Shown piece by piece: positions 32,160 to 40,566 of a stretch of DNA of 45,912 nucleotides. Both the position numbers and the translations under genes were made by a program. This DNA comes from Phycisphaeraceae bacterium. GTDB lineage: Bacteria; Planctomycetota; Phycisphaerae; Phycisphaerales; Phycisphaeraceae. The first letter of the stretch is position 1. Each line of letters starts with the position of its first letter. The stretch spans positions 1 through 45,912 of the forward strand of contig JAJDCX010000066.1 of the NCBI GenBank assembly GCA_029260615.1, read 5' to 3'. The notes under the pieces were generated by a model that was not told the origin of the DNA, did no database searches, and was given only the letters and a program-made list of their open reading frames with translations.

Positions 32160-34057
32160 CTTTTCACAGACACAACTCATCACCTTCAAGCCATAGTGTA
32201 ATCCTCGCCGCAGCTCTCTTGGGCTTCTGTACCTACGTTACACCCGCATCGGCCCAGTTCACCACCATCATCAACGTCCCGCCTGACATCGCACCAAGCT
32301 CGATCGGGTCGGATACGCAACTGAACGTCTGGGGGGGGGGCAGCACTCCTTTCCTTTTCGAGGTCGGGAACCCTGATGGCACCAGCACGAACGTCGAAGT
32401 CAACATCGCCGGCGGAGCGGCAGGGCCTCATTTTCATGCCCACTCGGGAAGCACAACCAACATAAGCGGCGGGACTGTAGGCCGCTGGTTTAATGCCGGC
32501 ACATCGAACGGCCTGAGTACGAACGTATTGGTCAACATCACCGGCGGGGCCGTGGGCGATGATTTCGATGCGTATGCCGGCAGCACGATTAACCTCGGCG
32601 GCGGGGCCGTGGGTGACGACTTCATTGCCCATTCCGGCAGCACGGTCAACTTCACCGGTGGGGTGGTGAGCGAACGCTTCGACGCCTTATCCGGCAGCTC
32701 GCTGAATCTCCTCGGCGGAGAGTATCAGTTGGACGGTGTGCCGATCCCGGGCCTGGGGTCCATCGGCGATACCTCCGGTCTAAACCTGCCTGACGGGTCG
32801 GTCTTAAGCGGGACACTCACGGATGGATCATTGTTTATCCTCTCGTCGTCCAATTCGAACATCATCGCGGACGGAGCATTGACCCTGACCACTGCGTCGA
32901 TTCCACCGGTCGGGCCTAGTGCGATCAACGTGCCAACAGACCCGGCCCCCACAGGGTTGCGTCCCGGGCAGACGCTCAACCTAGACACCGGTGGCGCTCT
33001 TGGGAGCATCTTTAACAGAGGCAGCTTCGCGGCCGTCGGGGCGACTTTAAACATCACCGGCGGGTCGTCTTTCCTGACCCCGAAAGTCGTCAACTCGACA
33101 GTCACAATCGACAGCGGGGGCATCAGCAACGAGTTACACGTCTTCGCGGGCAGCACAGTCAATATCAATGGTGGGCTTGTCTCGGGGAGTTTGAAGGTCT
33201 TCGACAGCACAGTCAATATCACCGGCGGCCGTCTCACCGATTTCTTTACCGGCATATTTGTCAACTCCGGCAGCACAATCAATATCAGCGGCGGAACAGT
33301 TAACGGCCTCATCGTCGGATCGATTTCTGGGACGAGTACCGATGTCGAGGTCAATATTAGTGGCGGTGAAATCACGAACTCGTTATTTGTCTTCCCCGGC
33401 AGCACAGTCAACTTCAGTCAAGGTACGCTGACAAGTGCCATGCATGTTAGACCCAGCGCATCGACCAATATCTCCGGCGGGGTCCTGCGAGGAGTATTGA
33501 TAGATACGGGCGGCTCGGCTGACATTAGTGGTGGCGTCATAGACATCGCCCTCAGCGCCTCCACGGGCAGCACGGTCGATATTGTCGGCTCGTCATTCAT
33601 CCTCGACGGGGTCGATATCACTTCGACACTGACGCCCGGCGTGCCGCTGCTGATTAACGACCGCGACGTCAACCTGAGTGGTTTGTTCGTCGATGGCACC
33701 GCGTTCGGATTCGACCTCAACGCCATTTCAACCCAAGGCCAAGACTTCTTTGATAGCGGAGCCGCCCTGACGATCACACTGGCACTGCTCGATGGCGACC
33801 TAAATGGGGATGGCTTCGTGAACGTCACGGACCTGAACATCGTCCTGAGCGCATGGAATCAGAATGTCCCACCCGCTGATTCACGGGCCGACCCCAGCGG
33901 TGACGGCTTCGTCGGCATCGAAGACCTGAACCTGATTCTGGGTAATTGGAACGCAGGCACGCCACCGCCTGGTGACGCCAACGTCATCCCCGAGCCTGGA
34001 TCACTACTGATGCTCGCCGCCGGGACCGGAGCGGTTGGGCTCAAGCGCAGAAGGTGA
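32156..34057 (+). CDS. PEP-CTERM beta-helix repeat protein with dockerin-like cassette (copy 2), with a G10 tract
   Basis: A 633-residue exported protein starting at the ATGA overlap with copy 1. The signal peptide is SHSVILAAALLGFCTYVTPASA, followed by the head (INVPPDIAPSSIGSDTQLNV). Codons 59-62 contain ten consecutive G (32331-32340). Two beta-helix blocks follow: about residues 60-230 and about 258-480, the second starting again with a head-like segment (INVPTDPAPTGLRPGQTLNL). So the protein is an internal duplication of the module found once in copy 1. It ends with the conserved ILDGVDITSTLTPGVPL block, two dockerin-like motifs and the tail IPEPGSLLMLAAGTGAVGLKRRR. Gaining or losing one G would give an early stop codon. 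Confidence 0.87.
   Translation: MTFHRHNSSPSSHSVILAAALLGFCTYVTPASAQFTTIINVPPDIAPSSIGSDTQLNVWGGGSTPFLFEVGNPDGTSTNVEVNIAGGAAGPHFHAHSGSTTNISGGTVGRWFNAGTSNGLSTNVLVNITGGAVGDDFDAYAGSTINLGGGAVGDDFIAHSGSTVNFTGGVVSERFDALSGSSLNLLGGEYQLDGVPIPGLGSIGDTSGLNLPDGSVLSGTLTDGSLFILSSSNSNIIADGALTLTTASIPPVGPSAINVPTDPAPTGLRPGQTLNLDTGGALGSIFNRGSFAAVGATLNITGGSSFLTPKVVNSTVTIDSGGISNELHVFAGSTVNINGGLVSGSLKVFDSTVNITGGRLTDFFTGIFVNSGSTINISGGTVNGLIVGSISGTSTDVEVNISGGEITNSLFVFPGSTVNFSQGTLTSAMHVRPSASTNISGGVLRGVLIDTGGSADISGGVIDIALSASTGSTVDIVGSSFILDGVDITSTLTPGVPLLINDRDVNLSGLFVDGTAFGFDLNAISTQGQDFFDSGAALTITLALLDGDLNGDGFVNVTDLNIVLSAWNQNVPPADSRADPSGDGFVGIEDLNLILGNWNAGTPPPGDANVIPEPGSLLMLAAGTGAVGLKRRR
32243..32325 (+). repeat. Direct repeat of the 5' coding segment, copy B
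   Basis: The second copy of the repeat at 30921-31003. It ends six bases before the G10 tract, which is absent at the equivalent place of copy A. Confidence 0.75.
33848..33969 (+). repeat. Direct repeat of the dockerin-encoding segment, copy B
   Basis: The second copy of the 122-base repeat at 31938-32059, offset by 1910 bases. Recombination between the two copies would delete the second beta-helix gene and leave one intact reading frame. Confidence 0.85.
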
Positions 34058-34099
34058 TGGGGCTTAAACTTACCCGCCAAGTTCAGCGGGGTGATTAAA

Positions 34100-34173
34100 T
34101 CGGGGTGGCCGGATTCGAACCGACGACTTCCTGTTCCCAAAACAGGCGCTCTACCAAGCTGAGCTACACCCCG
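34100..34173 (-). tRNA. tRNA-Pro (anticodon TGG)
   Basis: Read on the minus strand, a 7-base-pair acceptor stem (CGGGGTG with CACCCCG), a D-arm with AGCTCAGCTTGGTAGAGC, an anticodon arm CCTGT-TTTGGGA-ACAGG and a T-arm with GGTTCGAATCC form a full cloverleaf. The anticodon is TGG, which reads proline codons. The discriminator base is A and no CCA is encoded. It lies 42 bases beyond the last PEP-CTERM gene stop and before the M42 peptidase end. Confidence 0.97.
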
Positions 34174-34211
34174 CGGTGAGGCGGAAAGTATACGTTAAAT
34201 GGCCGGGGCTA

Positions 34212-35273
34212 TCAGGCCTGGGCCAGATAGTCGGCTAAGAGGTCTCTACAGGCGTTCAGGTCGGCCAGGTGGACCATCTCGGTGACGGTGTGGATGTATC
34301 GGGTGGGGCAGGAGAGGGTGAAGGCCTTGGTGCCCGCAGCGGCCCGCTGGACGGCCCCGGCGTCGGTGCCACCCCTGGGCAGGATAGACCGCTGGTGGGG
34401 GGTTTTGGTCTTCTTGGCGACCGACTCGAATGTTTCAAGCAACTCAAGATCAGCGATCGAGGCCCCGTCCATGATGGTCAGTGCGGCGCCCTTGCCCTGC
34501 TCGGTGACACGCAACTCGCTGGGGATGCCGGGGGTGTCGCAGCAGAGAGTGGTGTCGATGGCGATGCCGATGTCGGGCCGGATGCCATACGCTGCGGTAC
34601 CCGCGCCGCGCAGGCCGACCTCTTCCTGCACGGTGAACACGCAATGCACTTCGCAGTTGTGTTTAGATTTGGCGAGCTTCTTGATCGCCTCGATGACGAC
34701 CCAGCATGCGATGCGGTTGTCCATGCACTGGGACACGACGGTGTTGCCAATTTTTTCAAACGGCGCACGCAGGACGACCATGTCGCCGAGCTTTACTTTC
34801 TTCTTGACATGCGCAACGGGCAGGCCCAAATCGATTGTCAGGTCTTCGACCTCGGGGACCTTCTTGCGGTCCTCGGCACTGGCGATGTGGACGGGCTTGC
34901 CGCCGGGGTTCATCACGCCGGGCAGGTCTTTTTTTGGATCGTTCACATCCGGGCAGACGCTGACCAGTCTTGCAAAGAGGTTGCGTGTATCGAACCCGCC
35001 TACGGCATTCACGCGGAGAAAGCCCTTGTCGTCGATGTGCCTGACCATGAACCCGATCTGGTCCATGTGTGCGGCGAGCATGATGCGCAGGGGTTTCTTC
35101 TTTGACCCGGATTTCGTTTTGGGCCTTGCGTTGCGTACACAGATCAGTGAGCCGAGTGCATCGGTGCGGACCTCGTCGAACAGGCCTTTGATCTGCGATT
35201 GGATCAGCTTACGGACGCGGTGTTCCCGGCCAGGTACGCCGGGGGTCAGGACGAGTTGTTCAAGCAGCTTCAT
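34212..35273 (-). CDS. M42 family metallopeptidase (glutamyl aminopeptidase-like)
   Basis: A 353-residue cytosolic di-zinc aminopeptidase. The metal ligands of the family are visible: H69 in AHMDQIG, the Asp in CMDNR, the catalytic Glu pair in VQEEVG, the Asp in AIDTT and a final His in TRYIHT. The N-terminal motif LTPGVPGREHRVR is typical. M42 enzymes form tetrahedral assemblies of twelve subunits that trim peptides after proteolysis. It is a single gene on the minus strand; the ATG at 35273 is preceded by a weak ribosome site. The family call is firm; the substrate preference is unknown. Confidence 0.95.
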   Translation of the reverse strand: MKLLEQLVLTPGVPGREHRVRKLIQSQIKGLFDEVRTDALGSLICVRNARPKTKSGSKKKPLRIMLAAHMDQIGFMVRHIDDKGFLRVNAVGGFDTRNLFARLVSVCPDVNDPKKDLPGVMNPGGKPVHIASAEDRKKVPEVEDLTIDLGLPVAHVKKKVKLGDMVVLRAPFEKIGNTVVSQCMDNRIACWVVIEAIKKLAKSKHNCEVHCVFTVQEEVGLRGAGTAAYGIRPDIGIAIDTTLCCDTPGIPSELRVTEQGKGAALTIMDGASIADLELLETFESVAKKTKTPHQRSILPRGGTDAGAVQRAAAGTKAFTLSCPTRYIHTVTEMVHLADLNACRDLLADYLAQA

Positions 35274-35356
35274 GGGCAGAAGTATAACCGCCCCGGCAAC
35301 GCCCCGGAAACTCTGAAACGCTGCGGGCCAGTAAACAGGCGGGGTTCGTTGTGCGG

Positions 35357-35644
35357 TTATTCCCCCAGCTTCTGGATTGCGCTGGCTAGGTCAACGTCTT
35401 TATGCGTCACTTTCCCGTCGGCGTCGTGGGTGTTCAGTGATATCTTGACGGTGCTGTAGACATTGAAAAGCTCGGGGTGGTGGTTGTGTTGCTCGGCGAG
35501 AAGACCGACACGGACCATGAACCCCATCGCTTCACTGAAGTCGGCGAACTTGTAGCCACGGGTCAGCCGGTCGTTCTGGTGCGACCAGCCGGGCAGGTGT
35601 TTTAGGGTATCGGCGATCTGCGTGTCGGTCAGTGGCGTGGGCAT
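35357..35644 (-). CDS. phhB: 4a-hydroxytetrahydrobiopterin dehydratase (pterin carbinolamine dehydratase)
   Basis: A 95-residue cytosolic enzyme that dehydrates 4a-hydroxytetrahydropterin, recycling the pterin cofactor of aromatic amino acid hydroxylases; in bacteria it may also serve molybdopterin-related pathways. The active-site pattern EQHNHHPELFNVYSTV contains the conserved His-His-Pro. The length and C-terminus (VDLASAIQKLGE) are typical. No hydroxylase gene is adjacent. It is transcribed on the minus strand and ends 83 bases before the peptidase start, possibly with it as a loose unit. Confidence 0.94.
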   Translation of the reverse strand: MPTPLTDTQIADTLKHLPGWSHQNDRLTRGYKFADFSEAMGFMVRVGLLAEQHNHHPELFNVYSTVKISLNTHDADGKVTHKDVDLASAIQKLGE

Positions 35645-35859
35645 GACTGGCTCCTGATGAGCCTATTGTATTGAGCCAACGTTGATGACGCACCCCGCTG
35701 TTAAGCATTCTCAAACCACGCGGAGCCGGCAGCAGGCCATCGGACCGCATGAGATAGGCGGCGTCCGAGGATATACATCCGCTGTTGTGATGAAACGTGA
35801 AGCTACAAAGGGGCTGTGGATGCTCTAAGCATGGATGCGAACTCATGCGGCAAAAGCTA

Positions 35860-36909
35860 TCAGCGCTTTCGTGATAGTGTCAGCACCGAACCCAATCCCA
35901 GCAGCGCAAGGCTCGCAGGCTCGGGCACGGAGGCGGCTGGGGGAGGCGGCGGGGAGCCTACGTTCCATGCACCCAACACCGCGTTAAGGTCTTCGATGCC
36001 GACAAAATTATCGCCTGACACATCCGCAAGCGGATCGCCCGGGGGCACGGTCTGGTTCCAGTTGCCCAGCACCACGTTCAGGTCAGCGATCCCAACGAAC
36101 CCGTCGCCGTCGATGTCGCCCAGCAGCAGGGCGTTAAGCAGGTCCAGGTCCGCCTGATCGACGGTGCCATTGGCATCGACGTCGTACTGCGGCTCATCCG
36201 TCCCGCCGACCAGAGTGGTGGTCAGCAGATCGGCATCCGCCTGATCGATCACACCACTGAAATCGGTGTCACCGACGCGGAGTTGTACAACGCTGACATT
36301 GTTCATCACCAGGAGTGTGTTACCTGAAAAAGGCACGTCAGCAAACCCGGCGACTGTAGTTGAGTTCAGGGTGCCGAAGGCATCGATCAGGTCCATCCCG
36401 TTGCCCAGCACCCTGGCAAAGACGGTGAATCCACCGTTCTGGTTATCCAGGTTGGCGGAGTTGTCGCCGAAGTTGTAAAAAAATTGATTGGTCGCACTGT
36501 CGGGTCCGCCCTCGGGTGGCCCACCGTCTTCGGGCGCAGCGAGTTTCGCCATCGCGAGTGTGCCACGGAGATTGGACCGGCCGAACTCATTGACCACCGG
36601 CGGGTTAGTCGGGATGCCGTCGAACGATGAGCCGTTCCATGTAAACCCACCGCCTTGAAGCACAAAGCCCGGGACCAATCGGTGCATCACGGAACCGTTG
36701 AAGTCGCCGTCGTTGACGTAGTTCAGGAAGTTGTCCCGCGTGGCCGGCGTATCATCGAAGAGTTCGATAAATACGGTATTGAATAGACCGTTGTCCAACC
36801 CCAGGTTGTGTTCAATCTTGACGATCGTGCTCGCCGACGCCGTCCCACAGATTGACACCAAGACCGTCGCCGCGGTTGCGGCGAGAAGACGTTTACTGAT
36901 CCAAGACAT
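35860..36909 (-). CDS. PEP-CTERM secreted cyclophilin-type peptidyl-prolyl isomerase with double dockerin-like region
   Basis: A 349-residue exported protein. It begins with a signal peptide (LLAATAATVLVSICGTASA), then a cyclophilin domain of about 185 residues (IVKIEHNLGLDNGLFNTVFI, VMHRLVPGFVLQGGG, NQFFYN and NGGFTVFARVLGNGMDLID), which catalyses proline cis-trans isomerisation. After it are four EF-hand-like loops: DTDFSGVIDQADADLL, DVDANGTVDQADLDLL, DIDGDGFVGIADLN and SGDNFVGIEDLN. The tail is VPEPASLALLGLGSVLTLSRKR. The ATG 36909 follows GGGAG by 8 bases. The first two loops are of a different type from the window's usual cassette. Surface display of a protein-folding enzyme is unusual. 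Confidence 0.9.
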   Translation of the reverse strand: MSWISKRLLAATAATVLVSICGTASASTIVKIEHNLGLDNGLFNTVFIELFDDTPATRDNFLNYVNDGDFNGSVMHRLVPGFVLQGGGFTWNGSSFDGIPTNPPVVNEFGRSNLRGTLAMAKLAAPEDGGPPEGGPDSATNQFFYNFGDNSANLDNQNGGFTVFARVLGNGMDLIDAFGTLNSTTVAGFADVPFSGNTLLVMNNVSVVQLRVGDTDFSGVIDQADADLLTTTLVGGTDEPQYDVDANGTVDQADLDLLNALLLGDIDGDGFVGIADLNVVLGNWNQTVPPGDPLADVSGDNFVGIEDLNAVLGAWNVGSPPPPPAASVPEPASLALLGLGSVLTLSRKR

Positions 36910-37118
36910 AGAGGGTTCTCCCGCACCGATCGGGGTCGGCGACACTAAAAGCCTACCCGACGCCACAGGCCGGGCCAATGAAAACCAAGGGTTATGTTCC
37001 GATGAGGCGCTTTTTGCCCCTCAAATCCACATCGGTCGACATAAACAGCACAACCGGCACGGATTATAGCACACTCAGCAGCCCATTTATTCCCCCATGA
37101 ACGCTGTTCAGCGACGTT

Positions 37119-38270
37119 TTACCGGGTGATGCGGCCTCGACGAAGCAGCCCCAGACCTCCCAGAGCCAACATCGTCTGCGTCCCGGGTTCCGGGATCAGG
37201 GCTGTATCGATGGGCGGCTGCACGCCGGCGTTCCAGTTGCCCAGGATCAGGTTCAGGTCTTCGATCCCGACGAACCCATCCCCGGATGGGTCGCCCAAGA
37301 GCGGGTCGCCGGGCGCGACGTTTTGGTTCCAGGAACCCAGAACGATATTCAGGTCAACAATCCCCACAAATCCGTCGGCATTAAGGTCGCCTGTGATCCC
37401 GCCTGCCGACATCGGGGGGACTTCCCAGCCGACGTCCGTGAGTGCGGCGAAGTCCAGGAGGGTGAATTGCTTAATCTCGCCATCGGTGATGTCGGGGTCC
37501 ATCGCGGTTTCCTGCGAGCCGCCATTGGGGACGAAACTGCTTGTGCCGACCTGCCAATGGGATTGATCGGCGTCTAGGGTTGGGTTGCTGCCAAACTCCG
37601 AGGTGGCTGCTGCGCCTAGGAAGGTCGTGCCGGAGACTAGGGCGTCGAACGAGTTGGCTGTCCCGAAGCCCATGAGATGGCCTAGCTCGTGAACCGCCAC
37701 GGAGAAGAAGTCGGACTCGGTCGGGCCGGGCGCCGTGGTGTTGTCGTAATTCCAACTGTTGGGTGTATCGAACGAGATCGCGCCCCCCCAGGGGCTAAAG
37801 TCGGTAGGCACCGCGGCGGTTGCGCCGGCCTGGCCTCGGCCCGAAACGGTATCGACGAAAGCCGTGATCCCGCTGGCGTTGAAACCGCCGGGCCCACCGA
37901 CACCCAGGGTGTTGCCTGAGAGGTTTCGCCCACCGACGTACACGAGGAGCGTGTCCGCCGGGATGGTCAAATCGGTGATGACGTGCCCGGCACCCGTGCC
38001 CGGGTGGGTGAAAGAGGCGTCCCAGGTATCGGAGAACTCGAATTGCGTGCCCGCGTTGTAGACCGTTCCGGGGATGATCGCATCGAGGCTGTCGGTGAAG
38101 ACCTCGAACACCGCTGCGGCAGCATCCAGCGTGTCACGCTTCTGCTGGGTGTCGAAGAAGGTGTTGCTGTCCAATGAGTAGTCGAAAACGATATCGATCG
38201 CCGAGGCATTAGAGCCGCAGGTCAGGACACCTAGCCCAGCGATTAAAACCAACTTAGTCAGACGATGCAT
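37119..38270 (-). CDS. PEP-CTERM secreted zinc metalloprotease-like protein with dockerin-like cassette
   Basis: A 383-residue exported protein with signal peptide (LTKLVLIAGLGVLTCGSNASA). Residues 24-270 resemble a zincin: H194-E195-x-x-H198 in AVHELGHLMGFG. In metzincins a third His follows at HExxHxxGxxH, but here that place is Thr, so the third ligand may be the His in DQSHWQVGT farther on, a pattern seen in PEP-CTERM-associated metalloproteases. Two dockerin-like motifs (GDLNADGFVGIVDLN and PSGDGFVGIEDLN) and the tail IPEPGTQTMLALGGLGLLRRGR follow. It is secreted and surface-anchored; the substrate is unknown. Confidence 0.87.
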   Translation of the reverse strand: MHRLTKLVLIAGLGVLTCGSNASAIDIVFDYSLDSNTFFDTQQKRDTLDAAAAVFEVFTDSLDAIIPGTVYNAGTQFEFSDTWDASFTHPGTGAGHVITDLTIPADTLLVYVGGRNLSGNTLGVGGPGGFNASGITAFVDTVSGRGQAGATAAVPTDFSPWGGAISFDTPNSWNYDNTTAPGPTESDFFSVAVHELGHLMGFGTANSFDALVSGTTFLGAAATSEFGSNPTLDADQSHWQVGTSSFVPNGGSQETAMDPDITDGEIKQFTLLDFAALTDVGWEVPPMSAGGITGDLNADGFVGIVDLNIVLGSWNQNVAPGDPLLGDPSGDGFVGIEDLNLILGNWNAGVQPPIDTALIPEPGTQTMLALGGLGLLRRGRITR

Positions 38271-38519
38271 AGAAGACCTTCCCTGTCGTAGGCCCACGCC
38301 ATCAGGCCGCTGTAGCCAGTGGGTGCTGAACGTGGAATCGTACTGTGGCCCCGGTCAACAACTATGCCCCCGACATTACGCCACGCGGTCTCATTTGACA
38401 AGGGTTTACGGGGATTTCCATGAAAAATACCTGTTAGGAGGCCGGGGCAAGGTGGGCAAGGGGCCTGTGGGGCCGGCAGGACGGTGGGACGGGTTTTCAA
38501 TACCTGGCCCGGGTATAGG

Positions 38520-39329
38520 TTAGGCCGTGCTGTCACCGATGCCGCTTGCGAGGAACCCGCCATCAACCGCGATGGTTTCGCCGTTGACAAACGAACCGGC
38601 CGGCGAGGCGAGGTACACCGCAGCGCCTGCGATTTCGTCGGCCTGACCAAAACGGGCCATCGGGGTGTGCTCAAGGATCCGCCGACCACGGTCCGTGCCC
38701 TCGACGATCGCACGGTTCAGATCCGTAACGATCACACCCGGCGCGATCGCGTTGGTCCTAATCCCGTACTTGGCCCACTCGCTGGCAAGCGACCGTGTCA
38801 GCCCCAGCACCGCGTTCTTGGCCGAGGTGTAGCCCGCCGCCTCGATCAGATCGACGTAGCTGCCCAGCGAGGCAAGGTTGATGATGCAGCCTTCGTGCTG
38901 TTCGCGGAAGACGTGTCCCGCCGCCTGCGCGATGCGCAAGCTCCCGGTGACGTGTGTGTCGTATAGCCCGTTGAACTCGTCCGGCGTCAGATCGAACGTC
39001 GGTTTCTTGACCGTGTAACCCGCGGAGTTGACCACGATGTGCAAGCCCCCGAACAGGTCCACTGCTTTGCGGACCGCGCGATCGACCGAGGCATCGCTGG
39101 TCACATCCAATGCCACCCCCGCAGCCACCGCGTCCTCACCAGTCTCGTCCCCGATCGCATCGAGTTCCTTGGCCGCTGCATCCACTTTGGCCTGCGTCCT
39201 GGACCCGATCAACACCTTCGCACCGTGGGTGACCAGCGCCGCAGCGATCGCCTTGCCCAAGCCACTTGCCCCGCCGGTCACCAGCGCGACCTTCCCGGTC
39301 AGGTCAAACATCGTCGTTTTAATCGCCAT
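38520..39329 (-). CDS. Short-chain dehydrogenase/reductase (SDR)
   Basis: A 269-residue cytosolic NAD(P)-dependent oxidoreductase. The Rossmann motif TGGASGLG, the structural NSAG, the catalytic YTSAK and the C-terminal VDGG are all present. It resembles gluconate 5-dehydrogenase or 2-deoxy-gluconate 3-dehydrogenase (PGVIVTDLN, then ARFGQADEIAGAAVYLAS). The ATG 39329 has CAGGAG 8 bases upstream; a longer frame exists but lacks a ribosome site. Sugar-acid oxidation is a plausible role but unproven. It is a single gene between PEP-CTERM genes. Confidence 0.92.
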   Translation of the reverse strand: MAIKTTMFDLTGKVALVTGGASGLGKAIAAALVTHGAKVLIGSRTQAKVDAAAKELDAIGDETGEDAVAAGVALDVTSDASVDRAVRKAVDLFGGLHIVVNSAGYTVKKPTFDLTPDEFNGLYDTHVTGSLRIAQAAGHVFREQHEGCIINLASLGSYVDLIEAAGYTSAKNAVLGLTRSLASEWAKYGIRTNAIAPGVIVTDLNRAIVEGTDRGRRILEHTPMARFGQADEIAGAAVYLASPAGSFVNGETIAVDGGFLASGIGDSTA

Positions 39330-39422
39330 CGTGTGACTCCTGAATGAATACACTCGATAGCATAACACCGCGGCGGGATCATGCCCGCCTACCGTGTATT
39401 TATTGCCCTGTGCTTTTGGGGT

Positions 39423-40238
39423 TTACCCGCGGCGTCCAAGCAAAGCCGCCCCGGCCAGCCCGATCAGTGACAGTGTCGCAGGCTCTGGCACGGCCGCCGT
39501 ATCAACCGGTGGGTTGCCGGCGTTCCAATTGCCCAAGACCACATTCAAGTCAGCGATCCCCACAAACCCATCATCCGATGGATCCGCCAACGGGTCACCC
39601 GGCGGGACGTTCTGGTTCCAGTTGCCAAGCACGAGGTTCAGATCCGCGATGCCCACAAAACCGTCGTCGTCGAGATCACCGATCAGCGGCGGCGTACCGC
39701 CGATTGAGCCCACCTCTCCAGCAAAATTGGTTGGCGAGTTGGTAGCCGTTATAAGGCTACGGTTCATTGAAAGCACGCCGTCGGTCGGCAGGCTTGCGTT
39801 GTTGAATGTAAAGTTCTCGGCAAACAGATCAACGATCTGAAGGTTGGTGCTGGTTGCTGTTACATCGAAGAACGGGCCAAGGGGGAGTGTGAAGTCCGGC
39901 GTCACCGCCCCGGGCAGGGCGGCGAAGCCCGGCGTCGCGAGGAGCAGGTGGTGGCCCGCTGTCGGGCTTGGGGTGTTTGTAGGGAAAATGAACGAGTTGA
40001 AGTCGACCGAGTCGGCCCGGGATTTGAACTCGACGCCCAGTGAGAACTGCTGGCTGTTGAATGCGGTGAACAACTCGATGAACTGCACACTGCCGTCGGC
40101 GTTGGAGTAGAGCTCCTGGATCTGCCAGAGGTGAACCGTGGCATTGACGCGCGTCGCGCCGAACCCGCCCAGGGTGCCAGTCAAGACCAAGCTGCCTAAG
40201 CAGTAAATTATCTTTATAGTTGAACGTGATCTGGTCAT
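39423..40238 (-). CDS. PEP-CTERM secreted protein with dockerin-like cassette
   Basis: A 271-residue exported protein. The start is ATG 40238, 7 bases after GGGAG. The signal peptide is IKIIYCLGSLVLTGTLGG, followed by a beta-rich body of about 155 residues (LWQIQELYSNADGSVQFIEL). This beginning is typical of a secreted beta-sandwich family often seen with PEP tails. Two dockerin-like motifs (GDLDDDGFVGIADLN and PSDDGFVGIADLN) come before the tail VPEPATLSLIGLAGAALLGRRG. The function is unknown. It is divergent from the sugar dehydrogenase gene at 40567. Confidence 0.86.
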   Translation of the reverse strand: MTRSRSTIKIIYCLGSLVLTGTLGGFGATRVNATVHLWQIQELYSNADGSVQFIELFTAFNSQQFSLGVEFKSRADSVDFNSFIFPTNTPSPTAGHHLLLATPGFAALPGAVTPDFTLPLGPFFDVTATSTNLQIVDLFAENFTFNNASLPTDGVLSMNRSLITATNSPTNFAGEVGSIGGTPPLIGDLDDDGFVGIADLNLVLGNWNQNVPPGDPLADPSDDGFVGIADLNVVLGNWNAGNPPVDTAAVPEPATLSLIGLAGAALLGRRG

Positions 40239-40566
40239 TGCATATCTCCCTAGACAGGTAAGTGACAGGTCGTAAAGGCCTTGCATGCTCCTCACGAAAT
40301 GAGGCTTCTTCCCCGGGCCTGCTCGACCTCAGTGAATGGTGTCGGACAGGCACTTAAACTTTATTGCAGGTTAAGTTTTGGAACACTTACATTATTGCGT
40401 CAAGTGCTTTATTTTGCGTGTATTTTACCACCTAGGCACTTATAATTCTAACAATATCTCTCCACCAAGAATTATTTTCTTAGACTCTGAAGTAGGCATA
40501 TTGGCGGGATCTGCGCGTTGTTGTTTCACACGAGTCGAACCAGACAACACAGGAAGAGATTAACTG
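40239..40566. promoter_or_regulatory. Divergent intergenic control region
   Basis: This 328-base AT-rich gap separates two divergent PEP-CTERM genes. It contains repeated CACTTA elements at 40351 and 40384, both followed by TTATTGC, an inverted ACTTAA (40352-40357)/TTAAGT (40371-40376) and a TATAAT at 40441-40446 without a good -35 partner. These repeats may be operators for a shared regulator; no gene is present. Confidence 0.4.

Noticed and set aside
31100..33560. Regular short repeats in the beta-helix genes as a CRISPR array
   Set aside because: The repeats are translated in frame as STVNISGG-type units with diverged DNA; there are no fixed repeats with unique spacers, and no cas genes.
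34269..35316. Long plus-strand frames opposite the M42 peptidase
   Set aside because: The minus strand has intact metal ligands and family motifs; the plus-strand frames have no ribosome site or recognisable domains.
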